Source of the DNA: Rhizobacter sp.
GTDB lineage: Bacteria > Pseudomonadota > Gammaproteobacteria > Burkholderiales > Burkholderiaceae_C
DNA: 32,127 nt
NCBI GenBank assembly: GCA_025361845.1
Contig: JANYJL010000202.1
Span: forward strand, 1-32,127
Direction: 5' to 3'
In this document: positions 24,666-32,127 of the stretch, piece after piece
How positions within the stretch are numbered: the stretch's first letter is position 1
Layout of the letters: each line of letters starts with the position of its first letter
Position numbers and translations under genes: made by a program
The notes under the pieces: generated by a model
Database searches by the model: none
What the model was told of the DNA's origin: nothing
What the model saw: only the letters and a program-made list of their open reading frames with translations

Positions 24666-26393
24666 ATGACGAGCAAGACCTTCTTTCCCCGCCAGGTGGT
24701 GGAGTCCAGCGGCAACCGCTGGGACTGGGCCCTGCTGCCCTTGGTGCTGGCGGTCCTGTTCGGCCTGGCGTTCGCCGGGTCACAGATGACCCGGCCGTAT
24801 GCCGTCGGCGAGGCCATCCCGCTGACGCTCGACGCGTGGATGCTGCCCTACTACCTGCTGCGAACCACCCTGCGAATGTTCCTCGCACTGGGCGCGTCCT
24901 TGGTCTTCAGCTGCGCGTTCGCTGCGATCGCCGCGAAATACCGCGCCGCAGAGCGCGTGATGATTCCGCTGCTCGACATCCTGCAGTCGATTCCCATCCT
25001 CGGGTTCCTGTCGATCACGGTGACCGGGTTCATTGCGCTCTTTCCGGGCAACCTGCTGGGTGTCGAGTGCGCGGCGATCTTTGCCATCTTCACCTCGCAG
25101 GCCTGGAACATGGCCTTCAGCCTGTACCAGTCGATGCGCACCGTACCGTCGGAGCTGCGCGAGGCGGCACGGGTCTTTCACCTGTCGGGCTGGCAGCGCT
25201 TCTGGCGCCTCGAACTGCCGTTCGCCATGCCGGGTCTGCTGTGGAACATGATGATGTCGATGTCTGGCGGCTGGTTCTTCGTCGTCGCCTCCGAAGCGAT
25301 CTCGGTGTCCAACCAGAACATCAAGCTGCCCGGGGTGGGTTCATACATCGCGCTGGCCATCGAAGCCCGTGATCTCGGCGCCATCGGCTGGGCGATCGGT
25401 GCGATGCTGATCGGCATCACGCTGTACGACCAGTTGTTCTTTCGGCCGCTCATCGCGTGGGCCGACAAGTTCCGCTTCGAGGAAGGCAGCGCCGAGGCCG
25501 CTCCCAGTTCTTGGTTGCTGACCTGGTTGCGCCGCACGGAACGCATCCAGAACCTCGGGCACGGCGCCTCGGTTCTGCTGGACCGCTCGCTGCTGTTGTT
25601 CAAGCGCGACCACGACGGCACCTCGATTCGCGCACGGGCACTGCCCGCCAATCCGGCACTGACACGTGCCGGCGACGCCGCCCTCGCCGGGGCCGTGCTG
25701 TTCGCGCTGTGGTGGTTGATCAGGTTCATCCATGGCGAGGTGGGCTGGGGCGAGGTGACGCATGTCTTCGTGCTCGGCACCTACACGATGGTGCGTGTGC
25801 TGGTGCTGATCGCCTTGGCGGCCGTGGTCTGGGTGCCGATCGGCGTGTGGATCGGCATGAACCCCCGCTGGGCGGGCCGGCTGCAGGCGGTTGCCCAATT
25901 CCTTGCGGCGTTTCCGGCGAACCTGATGTTTCCGGTGGCGGTGGTGCTGATCGTGCACTGGCATCTGAACCCGAACATCTGGCTCTCACCGCTGATGGTG
26001 CTCGGGACCCAGTGGTACTTGCTGTTCAACGTCATTGCCGGGGCATCCAGCGTGCCCACCGAATTGCGCTACGCGTCGCAGAACCTGGGCCTCACGGGCT
26101 GGCTCAAGTGGCGTCGCTACCTGCTTCCGGCCGTGTTCCCGAGCTTTGTGACCGGTGCCATCACAGCCAGCGGCGGTTCGTGGAACGCGAGCATCGTGGC
26201 CGAATACGTCACCTGGGGTGACACGACCCTGCAGGCCGAAGGCCTGGGGAGTTACATCGCGCACATGACCGCCATCGGCGACTTCCCGCGCATCGCACTG
26301 GGCATCGGCGTCATGTGCGTGTTCGTGATGGGCATGAACCATTTCGTCTGGCGGCGCCTGTACGCCATGGCCGAAGACCGCATGCACTTCTGA
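24666..26393 (+). CDS. Fused double permease of a NitT/TauT-type ABC transporter
   Basis: 575 residues with two complete binding-protein-dependent permease domains in one chain. The first spans about residues 55-270, with its EAA loop at E166 ('[20 protein letters not shown]', cytoplasmic contact to the ATPase). The second spans about 345-565, with a matching loop near residue 470 ('[16 protein letters not shown]'). Roughly a dozen membrane helices are visible. Nitrate, taurine, sulfonate and riboflavin-precursor importers use such permeases, usually as separate polypeptides. The ATPase gene starts 20 bases downstream. No periplasmic binding protein gene is adjacent, so the substrate cannot be read from context. 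Start ATG 24666 has no strong ribosome binding site. Confidence 0.9.
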   Translation: MTSKTFFPRQVVESSGNRWDWALLPLVLAVLFGLAFAGSQMTRPYAVGEAIPLTLDAWMLPYYLLRTTLRMFLALGASLVFSCAFAAIAAKYRAAERVMIPLLDILQSIPILGFLSITVTGFIALFPGNLLGVECAAIFAIFTSQAWNMAFSLYQSMRTVPSELREAARVFHLSGWQRFWRLELPFAMPGLLWNMMMSMSGGWFFVVASEAISVSNQNIKLPGVGSYIALAIEARDLGAIGWAIGAMLIGITLYDQLFFRPLIAWADKFRFEEGSAEAAPSSWLLTWLRRTERIQNLGHGASVLLDRSLLLFKRDHDGTSIRARALPANPALTRAGDAALAGAVLFALWWLIRFIHGEVGWGEVTHVFVLGTYTMVRVLVLIALAAVVWVPIGVWIGMNPRWAGRLQAVAQFLAAFPANLMFPVAVVLIVHWHLNPNIWLSPLMVLGTQWYLLFNVIAGASSVPTELRYASQNLGLTGWLKWRRYLLPAVFPSFVTGAITASGGSWNASIVAEYVTWGDTTLQAEGLGSYIAHMTAIGDFPRIALGIGVMCVFVMGMNHFVWRRLYAMAEDRMHF

Positions 26394-26413
26394 TTGTCGA
26401 AGGACGCTCCACC

Positions 26414-27727
26414 ATGTCGCTGTCAACCGCCATCGTCGAACTGAAGGGTGTCGGCAAATCGTTCCGATCCGCCGACGGAACGGCGCGCTCGGTTCTCGAA
26501 GGCGTCGACTTCAGGCTCGCCGAGGGCGAGATCGTCGCCCTGCTCGGACAGTCGGGCTCGGGGAAGTCGACCCTGCTGCGCATCATGGCCGGCCTGATCG
26601 GCGCCGACGCTGGCGACGTGAGTTATCGGGGACAGCCACTTTACGGGCCGGCACACGGCGTCAGCATGGTGTTCCAATCGTTTGCCCTGTTCCCTTGGCT
26701 GACGGTTCAGCAGAACGTCGAACTCGGCTTGGAGGCCCGCGGAGTGGCAGCCGACGAACGAGTGCGACGTGCGCAGGCCGCGATCGAGTTGATCGGCCTG
26801 GCCGGGTTCGAGGGCGCGCTCCCGCGTGAGTTGTCTGGAGGCATGCGCCAGCGCGTGGGCATCGCTCGCGCGCTCGTCGTGGAACCCGAAGTGCTGCTGA
26901 TGGACGAGGCCTTCTCGGCATTGGACGTGCTCACCGGCGAGCGCCTGCGTGAAGACATCCTCGCGCTTTGGGGTGGAGGTTCGATGCCCACCAAGGCCAT
27001 CCTCGTCGTCTCGCACAACATCGAGGAAGCCGTGCTGATGGCCGATCGTGTGCTGATCTTTGCCAGCGATCCGGGTCGGGTGCGCTTTCAACTGGCGGTG
27101 CGCTTGCCACGACCGCGCAACCCGGAGAGCGCCGAGGTGCGCCAACTGATCGACGAGGTCTACGCCCTCATGACCGCGGGCTCCGGACGTGCAGGCCGAC
27201 CCGTCGCGGAGCCGATGGCCGCTCGCCTGGCCGAGCGTTTGCCCGAAGCGGACATCGCTCGGATGGAAGGCCTGCTCGAGATGTTGTTGTCCGACGAATA
27301 CGGCGGTCGGGCCGATCTGCCCAAATTGGCGGAATCCACGGAGCTCACCGACGACGACCTGTTGCCACTGGTGCAGGCCTTGTCCTTGTTCGAATTGTCT
27401 CGGGTCTCGGAGGGTGATCTGTACATCACCCAGGTGGGTCGCGACTACGTCGGTGGCTCGCACGCAGAACGACAGCAGATCTTCGGCCGCCAACTGCTCG
27501 CCAACGTGGCGCTCGTGGCGCACATCCGCCACAGCCTCGATCAGGAACCGTCGGGTGAATTGCCCGAAGAACCCTTCCTGCGGCTGCTGCGCGAAAGCCT
27601 GGACACCGCCGAGGCGGAGCGCGTCATGCAGACCGCGATCGAATGGGGTCGTCATGGCGAAGTATTCGAGTACGACTACAACACCGGATTGATCCACCTG
27701 CGCGAAGATCATGGCGGACAGGGTTGA
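26414..27727 (+). CDS. ABC transporter ATPase with C-terminal AAA-associated domain
   Basis: 437 residues from ATG 26414, with GAAGGA at 26399-26404. The nucleotide-binding domain (~1-260) has Walker A 'GQSGSGKST' (45-53), Q-loop '[10 protein letters not shown]', signature 'LSGGMRQRV', Walker B '[12 protein letters not shown]' and His switch 'VVSHNIEEA'. Residues ~290-425 are an extra domain typical of the 'AAA-associated' C-terminal extension found on NitT/TauT-type ATPases, starting near '[16 protein letters not shown]' and containing '[16 protein letters not shown]'. This extension may sense a ligand or regulate turnover; its role is unknown. It powers the double permease encoded just upstream. 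Confidence 0.93.
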   Translation: MSLSTAIVELKGVGKSFRSADGTARSVLEGVDFRLAEGEIVALLGQSGSGKSTLLRIMAGLIGADAGDVSYRGQPLYGPAHGVSMVFQSFALFPWLTVQQNVELGLEARGVAADERVRRAQAAIELIGLAGFEGALPRELSGGMRQRVGIARALVVEPEVLLMDEAFSALDVLTGERLREDILALWGGGSMPTKAILVVSHNIEEAVLMADRVLIFASDPGRVRFQLAVRLPRPRNPESAEVRQLIDEVYALMTAGSGRAGRPVAEPMAARLAERLPEADIARMEGLLEMLLSDEYGGRADLPKLAESTELTDDDLLPLVQALSLFELSRVSEGDLYITQVGRDYVGGSHAERQQIFGRQLLANVALVAHIRHSLDQEPSGELPEEPFLRLLRESLDTAEAERVMQTAIEWGRHGEVFEYDYNTGLIHLREDHGGQG

Positions 27728-27829
27728 CCATGTCGGCTTGCGCGGGAGTCAAGGAATACCAGCGCTCGGCTGCGTTCGTGTTGCTCCCGTCACCGTAGAC
27801 TTCAAAGCCCCACCTCTTGAAAGGACGCC

Positions 27830-28381
27830 ATGAACATCGACAAGCTCCCCATCGGCAACGACCCGCCGCACGAGATCAACGTCATCATCGAAGTGCCCAT
27901 CGGCGGCGAACCGATCAAGTATGAATTGGACAAGTCGGCCGGCATGCTGATCGTCGACCGTTTCCTGTACACGCCGATGCGCTACCCGGGCAACTATGGC
28001 TTCATCCCCCATACGCTTTCGGACGATGGTGACCCTTGCGATGTGGTGGTGGTCAACACGCGGCCTCTGCTGCCAGGAGCCGCCATCGCCGTTCGACCGA
28101 TCGGTGTGCTCAAGATGACCGACGAGTCCGGCGGAGACGAGAAGATCATTGCGGTGCCCGCGCCGAAGCTGACGCAGCGCTACGCTCACGTGAAGAACTA
28201 CACCGACCTGCCCGAGATTGCCTGGCGCCAGGTCGAGCACTTCTTCGCGCACTACAAGGATCTCGAACCCGGCAAGTGGGTGAAGATCGATGGCTGGGGC
28301 GATGCCGAGGAAGCCAAGGCATTGATCATCCAGGCGATTGCCCGGGCAAAGAGCCAAAGAAGCGCTTCGGGTGCTTCCTGA
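27830..28381 (+). CDS. ppa: Soluble family I inorganic pyrophosphatase
   Basis: 183 residues, the usual length. Hydrolyses pyrophosphate to phosphate in the cytoplasm, pulling biosynthetic reactions forward. The family signature '[11 protein letters not shown]' is present with metal-binding D66, D68 and D71; '[12 protein letters not shown]' and 'KNYTDLPE' are also as in E. coli PPase. AAAGGA at 27820-27825 lies just before ATG 27830. It is 102 bases downstream of the ABC ATPase, in the same direction, with no terminator seen between; a shared transcript is possible but the functional link is not obvious. Confidence 0.96.
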   Translation: MNIDKLPIGNDPPHEINVIIEVPIGGEPIKYELDKSAGMLIVDRFLYTPMRYPGNYGFIPHTLSDDGDPCDVVVVNTRPLLPGAAIAVRPIGVLKMTDESGGDEKIIAVPAPKLTQRYAHVKNYTDLPEIAWRQVEHFFAHYKDLEPGKWVKIDGWGDAEEAKALIIQAIARAKSQRSASGAS

Positions 28382-28407
28382 CAAGGCCGATCCGGTGGAC
28401 GCGACAT

Positions 28408-28428
28408 GGGCTTGCGTCTGCGAAGCCC
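28408..28428. terminator. Hairpin between convergent ppa and SulP genes
   Basis: GGGCTTGCG pairs with CGAAGCCC (one bulged G) around TCTG, in the 99-base gap between the two convergent stops. No T-run on either strand, so only a weak bidirectional terminator candidate. Confidence 0.3.
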
Positions 28429-28480
28429 GCCTTCCGCAGGGTTCGCGTTGAACCACGTCATCGACAAGCTGGCGGCGCCT

Positions 28481-30145
28481 TCATCCTGATGCGGGCGCCC
28501 TGTTGGCCTCAGCGGCGTCGGCAACGCTCCAGTACAGACGATCTGCGGCACCCAGCCCCTGCGGATCCCAGCGGCCCAGCAGTTCTCGCACGGGGTCCTT
28601 CACGCGCGTCAGCACGAGGCCCTTGCCCATCGTGCCCAGCCGCTGATCGAGTTCGAGCAGGCATTCCACCGCGGTACTGTCGAGGTCTGAACTCTCCTCC
28701 AGACTGAGCACCACGATCCTCAGGTCGTCACGCCCGCGGACGCGCACCATCACATCGGCCGCCACCCGTTCCGCGCTCGCGAAGAACAGCGGCTCTTCCG
28801 GCCTGAGGATCAACAGGCCGGGCACGGCTGCAACGCCCTGGTGGGCATCCATCACGACGAAGTTGCGTGACGACCCTAGCTCTCCCAGTTCGTGCACGAC
28901 GGGCTGACTGAAGCGACGCATCGCATCGAGTACCGACAGCGCGATCGCGATCAGCATCCCGTGCAGCACGCCGAAGGCCAGCACTGCAATGACGGCGCCG
29001 AGCACGAGCATGCGATCGCGCTGCATCCGCCACACGTCGAGCAGGGGTTGCGGGTTCAGCGCATGCCACAGCGCGCTGATCACGGCCACCGCGAGCACGG
29101 GCCGCGGCAGCAAGTGCAGGGCCGGCAGCGCAACGGCAAGTGCGGCCCCGACCACGGCAAGCGCGACCGCGCCGGCCCAGCGGCTGGTGGCGCCGGCCGC
29201 GGCATTGGCCGAGGTCGCGGAGAAGCCGGCGCCGACCGGCATGCCCTGCAGCAGCGCCGCAGCGACGTTGCACGCTCCCAGCACCATGAGTTCGCGATTC
29301 GCGTCCAGCGAATCGCCGTGGGCCAGGGCCATGTTGCGCATGCTCCCCCACGACTCGGCGAAGACGAGCACCACCAGGCCGAAAGCGACCTCGCCGATCT
29401 GCAGCCACTCCTTGAGCGGCAGGTCGGGCACGCCCAGCCGAAATGACGGCCGCTCCACCGCACCGACCTCTTCCACGCCGAGTGAGTTCAATCCCAGCAG
29501 AGATGCCAGGATGATGGCCAGCACGATCACCACCATCGATGCGGGCACGCGCGGCCAGTACCGCAGGCCCGCGACGACGACCGCGGCAGACAACGCCACC
29601 GCCACGCTGGGCAGGTGCCATCCCGACACATGCGTTGCGGCGAAGACGAGTACGTGCAAGGGATCGGCGCCTGCGCCTGGCGGCAGTGCCAAGCCAAGTG
29701 CGTCGGGCAGTTGCTTGATCACGATCGTGATGGCCAGCGCGAACGCGAAGCCGCGCAGCACCGGGCGCGACACGAATGCCGACAGCTGCCCTTGGCGTGC
29801 AAGCGCCAACAGCATCAGCAAGGCGCCCGATAACAGCACCAAGGCGAGCACCGCCTGGGCGTAGGCTGCCGGGTCGACGACGGCGGCGCCAGACAGCGAC
29901 AACACCGCGGCGGCCGACAGCGTGGCGGTCGAGGACGTGGGCGCCACGATCGCGAAGCGGCTGCCGCCGAAGATGGCGTACAGGCCCAACCCAACCATCA
30001 AGGCCGTCAACGCGTGGACGACGGGCAGGCGCGCCAGACCCGCATAGGCAACAGCTTCAGGCAGCAGCAACCCGGCCACGCACAAGCCAGCGCCCAGGTC
30101 TCGCCATCGCGATGTCGGTGCAGCCTTGGCCAGACCCTCAGGCAC
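28481..30145 (-). CDS. SulP-family anion transporter with STAS domain
   Basis: 554 residues from the GTG at 30145-30143, which overlaps the DUF2252 stop by 8 bases (GTGCCTGA); a longer frame upstream reads antisense-like residues inside the DUF2252 gene. Residues ~20-400 contain about 10-12 membrane helices with the SulP-like start 'GLLLPEAVAYAGLARLP' and 'FGGSRFAIVAPTSSTATLSA'. A cytoplasmic STAS domain (~430-540) has 'LLILRPEEPLFFASAERV' and the 'LDSTAVECLLEL' loop. Such proteins move sulfate, bicarbonate or dicarboxylates across the inner membrane; no carbonic anhydrase or sulfur gene is nearby, so the ion is unknown. It is probably translationally coupled to DUF2252. Confidence 0.9.
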   Translation of the reverse strand: MPEGLAKAAPTSRWRDLGAGLCVAGLLLPEAVAYAGLARLPVVHALTALMVGLGLYAIFGGSRFAIVAPTSSTATLSAAAVLSLSGAAVVDPAAYAQAVLALVLLSGALLMLLALARQGQLSAFVSRPVLRGFAFALAITIVIKQLPDALGLALPPGAGADPLHVLVFAATHVSGWHLPSVAVALSAAVVVAGLRYWPRVPASMVVIVLAIILASLLGLNSLGVEEVGAVERPSFRLGVPDLPLKEWLQIGEVAFGLVVLVFAESWGSMRNMALAHGDSLDANRELMVLGACNVAAALLQGMPVGAGFSATSANAAAGATSRWAGAVALAVVGAALAVALPALHLLPRPVLAVAVISALWHALNPQPLLDVWRMQRDRMLVLGAVIAVLAFGVLHGMLIAIALSVLDAMRRFSQPVVHELGELGSSRNFVVMDAHQGVAAVPGLLILRPEEPLFFASAERVAADVMVRVRGRDDLRIVVLSLEESSDLDSTAVECLLELDQRLGTMGKGLVLTRVKDPVRELLGRWDPQGLGAADRLYWSVADAAEANRAPASG

Positions 30146-31361
30146 GGAACACGCCCTCGTCCCAGGCCAGGTTGTAGGCCGCGGCGTCCTTGGCAACCTG
30201 CACGGCACAGTCCTGCGAAGCGTCCAGCAGCAATTCCTTCCACTTCTTGCGTCGACCGAAGTCGATCAGCTCGTCAGCGCTTGCCGAACCGTCGCGCCCG
30301 GCACTGCGCAGCTGGGCCCAGGCGACGACACGCCCGAGCGTGACGATCACCTGTTCGAGCTCGCTCCGCGCCTGCCGCGATCCGCCCAAGCTCAGCCGAT
30401 CCTCGGTGGGTTGCAGCGCTCGAAGAACGCAGGGGCTTTCCTTGAAGAGCACTGGCTGGAGAAACGCCATGGGCACCGCCTGCATGCGGCGCTGCACCGC
30501 CACGACCCGATGGGCCTCGGTCTTCCAGGTCGGTTGCGGCACCTTGAGATTCGGAAGGAGTGACGACGACAGGGCCAGCTTGAGATCGAGAACGTAGTTG
30601 TTGTCGGGCGAGCCCTTGCCTTGCACCAGGATCGCAAAACGATCGACTCCGAGGCTGCCTGTGCCTGCGATGCGGCGTGCGACATCCAGCACGGCGTAGA
30701 AGTCCGGATGGGGCTGGCTCTTGGCGAACTCTTGCATGAAGTCCGTGATCGCAGCGCGTTGCCGTGCGGTGGCGGGAAGCGCCTTCGTGCCATCTGTTCT
30801 CAACAGTCGCTGACCCCGCTTGAGGGTGGTCCTCAAATCCAGGAAGCTGGCTCGCTGGCGATCGCGCAAGCCATCGAGCAGCTCGCGTACGAGGCCTTGC
30901 GCCGTTTCTCGCTCCACCCAATAGGCCTTGCCCAGCGCCAAGGCCGATGCGTAGGCATCCAGGAAGAGCCGACACAGCGCCTGCGCCTTGGCGTCGCTCA
31001 CCGAGAGTTCGGTGGTGCCGACACGCAAGCTCGTCAGAAAGCGCACCAGGTCCCAACTGGCTGGCGCGAGCGCCGACTCGTCGAAGTCGTTGACATCGAA
31101 GTAGACGAGCCGGTTGTCGCCCTTGTAGCTGCCGAAGTTTTCCAGGTGAAGATCGCCGCAGGTCCATGCGAGTGGCGCTGACTTGAAGACGCCGCCGCGC
31201 GGCAGGCGGGCATAAAACAAGTGGCAGGTGCCGCGCAAAAATGCGAAGGGGCTGGCACGCATGGCGCGGTACTTCAGCAGCAGTCGCTCTGGATCTCGCC
31301 CGGCGTTGAAGTCTTGAATCTGGCGAATGGCGTCCAACGTGATCCTTCCACTGATGCTCAT
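30138..31361 (-). CDS. DUF2252 kinase-like protein
   Basis: 407 residues from the ATG at 31361-31359; an upstream in-frame extension of 22 residues is Arg-rich and unlike the family start. DUF2252 members resemble aminoglycoside/choline phosphotransferases; here the catalytic-loop-like 'TCGDLHLENFGSY' and the metal-binding-like 'YFDVNDFDES' are clear, followed by 'GTGSLGVDRFAILVQG' and 'DLKLALSSS'. The usual N-lobe lies unusually placed in this family, so enzyme activity and substrate are not established. It is the first gene of a two-gene minus-strand unit with the SulP transporter and faces away from the metal/redox cassette. Confidence 0.88.
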   Translation of the reverse strand: MSISGRITLDAIRQIQDFNAGRDPERLLLKYRAMRASPFAFLRGTCHLFYARLPRGGVFKSAPLAWTCGDLHLENFGSYKGDNRLVYFDVNDFDESALAPASWDLVRFLTSLRVGTTELSVSDAKAQALCRLFLDAYASALALGKAYWVERETAQGLVRELLDGLRDRQRASFLDLRTTLKRGQRLLRTDGTKALPATARQRAAITDFMQEFAKSQPHPDFYAVLDVARRIAGTGSLGVDRFAILVQGKGSPDNNYVLDLKLALSSSLLPNLKVPQPTWKTEAHRVVAVQRRMQAVPMAFLQPVLFKESPCVLRALQPTEDRLSLGGSRQARSELEQVIVTLGRVVAWAQLRSAGRDGSASADELIDFGRRKKWKELLLDASQDCAVQVAKDAAAYNLAWDEGVFRA

Positions 31362-31506
31362 CGATGGCACGCCGCAAGCGCGTCTCCTGATGTTGGCTCG
31401 ATTGTCAGTGACCGGAGCACGGCCCACCGGTCCACCGAGATTCGCAGGAACCGAGGATCTCGGTCAGGGCCAGGGCAGTCGTGACGAACAGCCCGGAAGA
31501 TTTTTC

Positions 31507-31537
31507 TTGCACCTCAAACAGCTTGAGGTACTAGTGT
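31507..31537 (+). promoter_or_regulatory. MerR-family-type promoter and operator
   Basis: A -35 like TTGCAC (31507-31512) and a -10 like TAGTGT (31532-31537) are separated by 19 bases, the overlong spacing typical of MerR-family promoters. Between them is a perfect dyad, ACCTCAA (31511-31517), 5-base spacer, TTGAGGT (31523-31529). The half-site resembles SoxR boxes (CCTCAA...TTGAGG), with one base less in the centre. It lies 38 bases before the MerF-like start codon. No merR-type regulator gene is in the window. Confidence 0.65.
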
Positions 31538-31574
31538 TCGTGGGTGGGTGATGTGCCCACGCCGGAACTCACAC

Positions 31575-31796
31575 ATGAAACCCTGGAAAGTGCTCTTCGG
31601 ATTGGGTGGCGCATGCGCCGCGTGCTGCGCGCTGCCGCTGTTCGGTGGCGTGGCTGCCTTGGGTGCAAGCTCGTCGGTCTTGTTGGCCTGCATCGACGAA
31701 CTCGAGCGCGCCGGCTGGGCCGCCGTTGCGGTCGCCTTCGTTGCCGGCGGCCTGTCGCTGTGGCAGCGCCGCCAAGCCGGCAAGAAGGCCGACTGA
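31575..31796 (+). CDS. Small MerF-like membrane protein
   Basis: 73 residues from ATG 31575, with GGAAC at 31562-31566. Two hydrophobic helices are visible (~7-34 and ~43-60). The first carries the cysteines in 'GGACAACCALPLFGG', a vicinal Cys pair (C14-C15 by eye) plus an upstream Cys, like the mercury-binding Cys pair in the first helix of MerF/MerT. The second helix is followed by a basic cytoplasmic tail. Being behind a MerR-type operator fits a role in metal uptake or redox metal handling. It is not a certain MerF; short Cys-pair proteins of this kind next to redoxin genes have not, to my knowledge, been characterised. Confidence 0.65.
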   Translation: MKPWKVLFGLGGACAACCALPLFGGVAALGASSSVLLACIDELERAGWAAVAVAFVAGGLSLWQRRQAGKKAD

Positions 31797-31989
31797 TCGG
31801 CAAGGCTGCGCCTGCATTCGAGGTGATCGACGCCTCCAAAGCCAAGCGCACTCTGGCCGAGTTCAAGGGCAAGACCGTGGTCCTGGAGTGGACCAGCCCG
31901 TCCTGCCCGTTCGCCAAGGCGCAATACGACAGCGGGAGAATGCAGGAGTTGCAAAAGTGGTCGGCCAAGAACGGCATCGTCTGGCTCAG
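31793..31989 (+). pseudogene. Redoxin (AhpC/TSA, thioredoxin-fold) remnant cut at both ends
   Basis: The frame reads 'IGKAAPAFEV', 'AEFKGKTVVLEWTSPSCPF' and 'GRMQELQKWSAKNGIVWLS', the N-terminal half of a redoxin-family domain with a single Cys in the active-site-like CPF motif. There is no start codon or signal peptide in frame: the first codons overlap the end of the MerF-like gene and the upstream frame is only that gene read out of phase. At 31990 the sequence switches to an insertion-sequence end, so the C-terminal half is lost. Read-through would add about 18 residues to a stop at 32042-32044. Non-functional in all likelihood. Confidence 0.75.
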
Positions 31990-32127
31990 TGAACCGCCCC
32001 GGGTTTTGAGGAGGCTCCTTCGATTGAGAATGGAGCCAAGATGAGGAAGTCCCCGAAGTTTTCCCCCGAGGTTCAGGATCGTGCGGTGCGCATGGTCTTC
32101 GACGCCAAGGACCAGTACCCGTCGCAG
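31990..32127 (+). mobile_element. Left end of an IS3-family insertion sequence
   Basis: The terminus TGAACCGCCCCGGGTTTTG starts at 31990 with the 5'-TG of IS3-family inverted repeats and sits where homology to the redoxin ends. The OrfA start is 51 bases in. The element continues beyond the window, so its right end, target duplication and completeness cannot be judged. Confidence 0.75.
32041..32127 (+). CDS. IS3-family transposase OrfA, N-terminal fragment
   Basis: 29 codons from ATG 32041 to the window end, with GGAG at 32032-32035. The start 'MRKSPKFSPEVQDRAVRMV' followed by an acidic-Lys stretch and 'YPSQ' is the typical beginning of IS3-family OrfA, a helix-turn-helix DNA-binding protein that is fused to the catalytic OrfB product by programmed frameshifting. 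The rest is outside the window. Confidence 0.85.
   Translation, partial: MRKSPKFSPEVQDRAVRMVFDAKDQYPSQ

Noticed and set aside
31433-31464. Short dyad ACCGAG-GAT-CTCGGT upstream of DUF2252 as a second operator
   Set aside because: Six-base arms only, with no promoter elements placed around it on either strand.

Overview
The window is about two-thirds G+C. Its genes have weak AGGA-type ribosome binding sites and closely packed reading frames. Several families point to a betaproteobacterium of the order Burkholderiales (Rubrivivax/Leptothrix-like): a Gly-rich lipoprotein start, a DUF4124-type secreted protein, DUF2252, and a double-permease NitT/TauT-type ABC transporter. This taxonomic call is an inference from composition and gene families; no rRNA or tRNA gene was found. 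No gene-free stretch exceeds 300 bases. The longest gaps (23908-24136, 31362-31574, 14119-14301, 1297-1474, 20873-21046) hold the hairpins and the operator listed below.

Region 1 (1-19587, + strand) is the main feature: an envelope secretion cluster. It opens with the 3' part of a Cys-rich secreted PstS/DING-like binding protein, closed by a strong terminator. Then come a two-partner-secretion pore (TpsB), its 3644-residue filamentous exoprotein (TpsA), an ExbB proton-channel subunit fused to an extracytoplasmic DUF2341/LamG-like domain, ExbD, a TonB-like protein, a 16+-stranded-type putative porin and a periplasmic coiled-coil protein. Gene content resembles, from memory, the Pseudomonas aeruginosa PdtA/PdtB locus (PA0688-PA0695 area, with ExbB2/ExbD2/TonB paralogue and a DING protein), which is phosphate- and PUMA3-regulated. 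The likely idea is a TPS system with its own proton-motive-force machine; there is no TonB-dependent receptor in the cluster.

Region 2 (19594-23907) has two minus-strand genes (VanZ-like membrane protein, then an exported ankyrin-repeat protein) running convergently into region 1. A divergent + strand pair follows: a lipoprotein of unknown function overlapping a non-hydrolysing UDP-GlcNAc 2-epimerase. Two hairpins follow the epimerase.

Region 3 (24137-28381, + strand) carries a small DUF4124-like secreted protein, a fused double permease and an ATPase with an AAA-associated C-terminal domain (NitT/TauT-type ABC transporter, no binding protein nearby), and an inorganic pyrophosphatase.

Region 4 (28481-31361, - strand) is a two-gene unit: a DUF2252 kinase-like protein overlapping a SulP-type anion transporter with a STAS domain.

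Region 5 (31507-32127, + strand) is a small metal/redox cassette being eroded. It has a MerR-family-type promoter/operator, a 73-residue MerF-like membrane protein, a redoxin remnant lacking both ends, and the left end of an IS3-family element that interrupts the redoxin.
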